Positions 44,936-47,905 of a DNA stretch of 47,905 bases are shown in pieces. How positions within the stretch are numbered: the first letter of the stretch is position 1; each line of letters starts with the position of its first letter. The notes under the pieces were generated by a model that saw only the letters and a list, made by a program, of their open reading frames with translations, was not told where the DNA came from and did not search any database. Source of the DNA: an uncultured Paracoccus sp. (GTDB taxonomy: Bacteria > Pseudomonadota > Alphaproteobacteria > Rhodobacterales > Rhodobacteraceae). The position numbers and the translations under genes are program-made. The stretch lies in assembly GCF_937873615.1 (NCBI RefSeq), contig NZ_CALMYP010000051.1, positions 1 through 47,905 of the forward strand, given 5' to 3'.

Positions 44936-45753
44936 GGCGTTGTCAGAGGGAATTCCGTTGAGCGGGGCAGGAAGGTATCGTAGCGCCGCGGGATGACGAA
45001 AGACGCCCCAATCAAGTACTTCCGGACCAGCCGGGAGATCATTCGCTTGGCGGTCATGATGTACGTTCGGTTCCCTCTGTCACTGCGCAATGTCGAGGAT
45101 CTGCTGCACGAGCGGGGCATCGACATCAGCCATGAACCCGTTCGGTTCTGGTGGAACCGCTTTGGCCCGATGTTCGCCTCCGAGATCCGCAAGAAACGCG
45201 CCGAGCGGCTTCGTTCCGGTCCGCAGTGGCAATGGCATCTGGACGAGATGTTTGTGAAGATCAACGGCGAGCGCCACTACCTTTGGCGGGCAGTTGATCA
45301 TGAGGGGGAGGTTCTGGAGAGTTTCGTGACGAAGAAGCGGGACAAGAAGGCAGCATTGAAATTCTTGAAGAAAACCATGCGGCGATACGGTCGGCCAGAG
45401 GCTATCGTCACCGATCTGCTTCGGTCTTACGGCGCGGCCTTGAAGGCGATCGGCTCGGAAAATCTGCAGGAAACCGGTCGCTGGCTGAACAACAGGGCAG
45501 AGAGTTCACACTTGCCATTCCGACGACGGGAGCGGGCAATGCAGCGGTTCCGGCGGATGCGAAGTCTGCAGAAATTCACCGCCGTCCATACCTCGGTCTT
45601 CAACAATTTCAACTCGGAGCGAAGCCTCTACTCCCGCACCAATTTCAAGAAGAACCGCGCCGCCACCCTCACCGAGTGGCGCGGTCTTTGCGCGGGATAA
45701 GAGGCAGCGCTACTGTCCATGTGGAGACGAGTTCGAACCCGTCTGACAGCACC
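44936..45753 (+). mobile_element. IS6-family insertion sequence
   Basis: An 818-bp element: the left end reads GGCGTTGTCAGA and the complement of the right end reads GGTGCTGTCAGA, imperfect terminal inverted repeats of 12 bases with two differences. One transposase gene fills it. No 8-bp target duplication is seen (GTCTGATG on the left, GCCACGCA on the right). The right end abuts the 249-bp repeat exactly where tRNA-Ser sequence should begin. Confidence 0.75.
44993..45700 (+). CDS. IS6-family transposase
   Basis: 235 residues, the standard IS6/IS26 size. A zinc-free helical N-terminus (FRTSREIIRLAVMMYVRFPLSLRNVEDLLHERGI) is followed by the DDE catalytic residues in WHLDEMFVKING, AIVTDLLRSYGAA and NNRAESSHLPFRRRER. 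It joins replicons by replicative or copy-in transposition, which can leave ends without matching flanks. The reading frame is intact. Confidence 0.95.
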   Translation: MTKDAPIKYFRTSREIIRLAVMMYVRFPLSLRNVEDLLHERGIDISHEPVRFWWNRFGPMFASEIRKKRAERLRSGPQWQWHLDEMFVKINGERHYLWRAVDHEGEVLESFVTKKRDKKAALKFLKKTMRRYGRPEAIVTDLLRSYGAALKAIGSENLQETGRWLNNRAESSHLPFRRRERAMQRFRRMRSLQKFTAVHTSVFNNFNSERSLYSRTNFKKNRAATLTEWRGLCAG

Positions 45754-46002
45754 GCCACGCATTCTTCTGAAGAATGCTCTGCTTTGCTTTCATCTTCTCA
45801 TATCTTTGATCTTTAGCGCTATTCCTGGGGATTGGCGGTTCTGTGGATCTGTATTTGCAGCGATATCTGGCGCGCTTTCCGGCGTTTTGGGGCACCGGTC
45901 TCTGCGGTCATGCCGGGCGGATACGTTTGGGCTCCGGGCGGGTTTTGGGGCACGCCCGCGCGGCAGGTCTGGGTTTTGCGCGAGCCATTTACAGGGAATT
46001 AA
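45754..46002. repeat. 249-bp direct repeat, copy 2
   Basis: This copy starts at GCCA, the tRNA-Ser 3' end, includes the tRNA terminator hairpin and ends at CAGGGAATTAA; two bases differ from copy 1 (18661-18909). The left edge is the IS6 right end and the right edge is the IS630 left end at a TA, so both limits are set by insertions and the original duplication was probably longer. No tRNA body precedes it. Confidence 0.9.
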
Positions 46003-46081
46003 AGCCTTCCGCCGAAAACCTGAATCGTAGGGATTCCCTTGAGGCCTGATCTGTGATTCGTCCTGTTTGGGAGGATGGTTC

Positions 46082-46468
46082 ATGTCAGCACCTTTGCCGG
46101 ATGCGCTTCGGGCGCGGTTTCAGAAGTTGATTGAGGAAGGGTTAAGCGGGCGCGCGGCGGCGCTGCGCTTGAAGCTTTCGCCTGCCACCGGGGCGCGTTG
46201 GGGGCTTGCGATCCGTCACACCGGACAGGCCCGCGCGGCACGTCAAGGTCGGCCCAGGGGCAAGGGAAAGCTCGATCCGCATCGTAGCTTCTTCGCGGAA
46301 ATCATCGCGCAGGACGGTGACATCACGATGCCGGAGCTGGCATCTGCCTTGCATGACGCAACCGGCGTACGCGCGCACCCGAATGCGATCGGCAAGTTCC
46401 TCCGCAAGCTCGGCTATACGCATAAAAAAAGTCGCTGGTTGCCGCCGAACGCCGCCGAACCAAGGTAA
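46082..46468 (+). CDS. IS630 transposase, ORF A (helix-turn-helix part)
   Basis: 128 residues from ATG 46082 (GGAGG 7 bases upstream). It has the N-terminal DNA-binding region of IS630 transposases (ALRARFQKLIEEGLSGRAAALRLKLSPATGARW) and ends KKSRWLPPNAAEPR soon after a run of seven A (46424-46430). In related elements a -1 frameshift on such a run fuses ORF A to ORF B; here that would enter the frame KSLVAAERRRTKVRRLREDWF. Confidence 0.85.
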   Translation: MSAPLPDALRARFQKLIEEGLSGRAAALRLKLSPATGARWGLAIRHTGQARAARQGRPRGKGKLDPHRSFFAEIIAQDGDITMPELASALHDATGVRAHPNAIGKFLRKLGYTHKKSRWLPPNAAEPR

Positions 46469-46594
46469 GGCGTCTGCGCGAAGACTGGTTCAGGCACCGT
46501 ATCCCGGCTGTGTCAGCACAGCCTGAACGCGTTGTGTTCATTGACGAAACATCCGTGAAGACAAATCTGACCCGGCTACGGGGCTGGGCGCCGC
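46426..46594 (+). pseudogene. IS630 transposase, ORF B fragment
   Basis: In the -1 frame after the A-run the sequence reads KSLVAAERRRTKVRRLREDWFRHRIPAVSAQPERVVFIDETSVKTNLTRLRGWAPRG in pieces, giving the first catalytic Asp (VVFIDET). The second Asp and the Glu are missing because the element is cut at about 46594, so no active transposase can be made from this copy. Confidence 0.75.
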
Positions 46595-47884
46595 GTGGAG
46601 ATCGCGGTGAAGGTCGGCGGCGACACGCATTTCCGCTCGGCGCACCAGCCGATCCGGGTGCCTGTTACGGTCTATCACAAGCACGGTCATCAACGCCTCG
46701 TGCAGATCCGCGAGCATCGCGCCGTCGAGGTCGACCTAGCGGATTTCGCGGAGAAGGTCGCAGACATGCCGCCGCTGCCCGGCGTGGGCTTCGCCAGCGA
46801 CGTTGCCACACCAGCATCGAAGCCCGGCATCGACGCGGTGCTCACCACGCCGGTGCGCGAGGGCGCGGTGGACGACTGGTCCCGGTTCCAGGGGGCCAGC
46901 GCCGCCATCGGCCATTACGTCCGCCTTGTTCACGAGGGCCGCCTAGACCCGTTCGCCGGCTGGGAGGCGATCTGCGGCTACAACGCCGCCATGCTGCGCC
47001 CGTCCTGGCCGCTCGATCGGCTGATGGCCGAGTCCGAGCGCCTCTGGGCGCTGCATGTGAAGCGCAACGGCCCGCCGCTCCTGCGCGCGGCGCACGCGGG
47101 TGCCCCGGCCAGCCCGCTGCCGACCTTCAGCCTCGGCGCTCTGCTCGACGACACGAGCCCCATGCCCGAGGACGTCATCGGGCCGCGCGTGCTGACGCCG
47201 GGCGGTCTTCTGGTGCTTGGCGGCGCGCCCAAGGTCGGCAAGAGCGACTTCCTGATCTCATGGCTCGTGCACATGGCCGCTGGCGTGCCGTTCCTCGGCT
47301 TCACGCCGCCCCGGACGCTCCGCGTGTTCTACCTGCAGGCCGAGATCCAGTATCACTATCTGCGCGAGCGCATGCAGCAGATCGCGCTGCCCGCCGCCGT
47401 GATCGCCGCCGCGCGCGACACCTTCATCGCCACCCCGAAGCTGAAGCTGCTGCTCGACGCGGAAGGCGTCGCCCGCGTCGCCGAGGCGATCCGGGCCGCA
47501 TTCCCCGACGCGCCGCCCGACATCCTCGTCATCGACCCGATCCGCAACCTCTTCGACGGCGGGCCCGAGGGCGGCGGCGAGAACGACAACACCGCCATGA
47601 TGTTCTTCCTGAAGGACCGGGTGGAGCTTCTCCGCGAGGCAGTCAATCCGGACGCGGGCGTCATCCTCGCTCACCACACCCGCAAGGCCACCAAGCATCA
47701 GGTCAAGGACGATCCCTTCCTCGCGCTCCCCGGCGCCAGCGCGCTGCGCGGCTTCTATACCTCGGGGCTGCTCATGCACCGGCCCGACGAGGACAGCAGT
47801 GTCCGCAGGCTGGAGATCGAGCTGCGGAACGGTCCCGCGTTGCCGGGCAAGTGGACTTGTCTCGAAAAGGTGCCGGTTTCTTGA
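46595..47884 (+). pseudogene. AAA replicative helicase/RepA-like ATPase, truncated at both ends
   Basis: About 429 codons are open. The part upstream of about residue 60 (FRSAHQPIRVPVTVYHKHG, VEVDLADFAEKVADMPPLPG) resembles the end of a phage primase-like domain. A RecA-type ATPase follows: Walker A GGAPKVGKSDF, VFYLQAEIQYHYLRERM, Walker B ILVIDPIRNLF and ILAHHTRKATK. The N-terminus is missing, replaced by IS630; the first GTG is just an internal codon. The normal end is lost after ELRNGPALPGK, where the frame runs into WTCLEKVPVS and stops. It is a relic of a prophage or plasmid replication module. Confidence 0.75.
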
Positions 47885-47905
47885 GAGCATAAGAGCGACC
47901 AAGGA
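47853..47905. other. Right-edge junction, probably the end of another insertion sequence
   Basis: The helicase homology ends near 47852 and new sequence begins tggacttgtctcgaaaag, followed by gagagcataagagcgaccaagga, a purine-rich stretch that looks like a ribosome-binding site. This layout fits the terminal repeat and leader of an IS whose transposase would start beyond the window. It is a guess from layout only. Confidence 0.3.

Larger units (their letters stand above)
46002..46594 (+). mobile_element. IS630-family element, 3' part missing
   Basis: It begins at the TA of CAGGGAATTAA, the target IS630 elements prefer, with an end reading AAGCCTTCCGCCGAAAACC. It contains a complete first ORF and about 55 codons of the second, then stops abruptly inside RLRGWAPRG at about 46594, where a replicative helicase gene begins. 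The right end of the IS is absent. Confidence 0.75.

Noticed and set aside
45729-45764. GTTCGAACCC with downstream GCCA resembling the 3' end of a second tRNA
   Set aside because: The bases up to 45753 fit the terminal inverted repeat of the IS6 element; no anticodon arm or acceptor partner exists. Only the GCCA onwards is tRNA-derived.
46600-47892. Long frame continuing from IS630 ORF B through the helicase region
   Set aside because: It is an arginine-rich shadow of the helicase frame; transposase similarity ends at about 46594.

Overview
The window looks like chromosomal DNA of a high-GC alphaproteobacterium of the Paracoccus/Rhodobacter type. This rests on codon use, the cysK/NUDIX tellurite-locus arrangement, the TRAP and ABC transporters, and the recombinase/DUF2924 pair typical of that group. 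No taxonomic search was possible.

Bases 1-18664 read as ordinary chromosome. On the minus strand lie the start of rpsB with a structured leader and a LacI-family repressor. Divergent from the repressor is a nine-gene plus-strand catabolic operon (1745-11063). It encodes a complete ABC sugar importer (binding protein, two permeases, ATPase), an SDR and a zinc MDR dehydrogenase, an SSADH-type aldehyde dehydrogenase, a PfkB kinase and a LacD-type class I aldolase. The genes mostly overlap by 1-4 bases and sit behind one promoter with a perfect LacI-type palindrome. The enzymes suggest import, oxidation, phosphorylation, aldol cleavage and oxidation of the released aldehyde; the substrate is unknown. 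Then come tRNA-Val, hmgA, and a minus-strand operon of a secreted protein, a TrgB-like NUDIX hydrolase, cysK and an MscS-type channel, ending at tRNA-Ser(CGA).

Bases 18661-46002 lie between two copies of a 249-bp direct repeat that starts at the 3' end of tRNA-Ser. This accessory region carries 22-bp iterons, a large serine recombinase with a DUF2924 partner broken by an amber codon, and a phage-style ParB-methyltransferase/DUF5681 pair. Next is a complete type I-C CRISPR-Cas operon (cas3-cas5c-cas8c-cas7-cas4-cas1-cas2, with an in-frame internal Cas11c start inside cas8c), followed by a 51-repeat, 50-spacer array with one duplicated spacer. Beyond it are a MarR-MFS-HlyD efflux operon, an IS630 relic, and a TRAP-transporter/LysR operon divergent from a GMC oxidoreductase. 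An IS6-family element touches the second repeat copy.

Bases 46002-47905 are a wreckage zone: an IS630-family element with a frameshift A-run, truncated and joined to the 3' part of a phage/plasmid AAA replicative helicase whose own end is replaced by another sequence, probably the edge of a further IS.

The most distinctive items are the type I-C system on a tRNA-Ser-adjacent recombinase island (with internal Cas11c start, compositional mosaicism in cas8c and cas3, and a non-adjacent duplicated spacer), the 22-bp iterons, the nonsense-broken DUF2924 gene and the uncharacterised sugar operon. I see no clearly unprecedented defence system beyond these.
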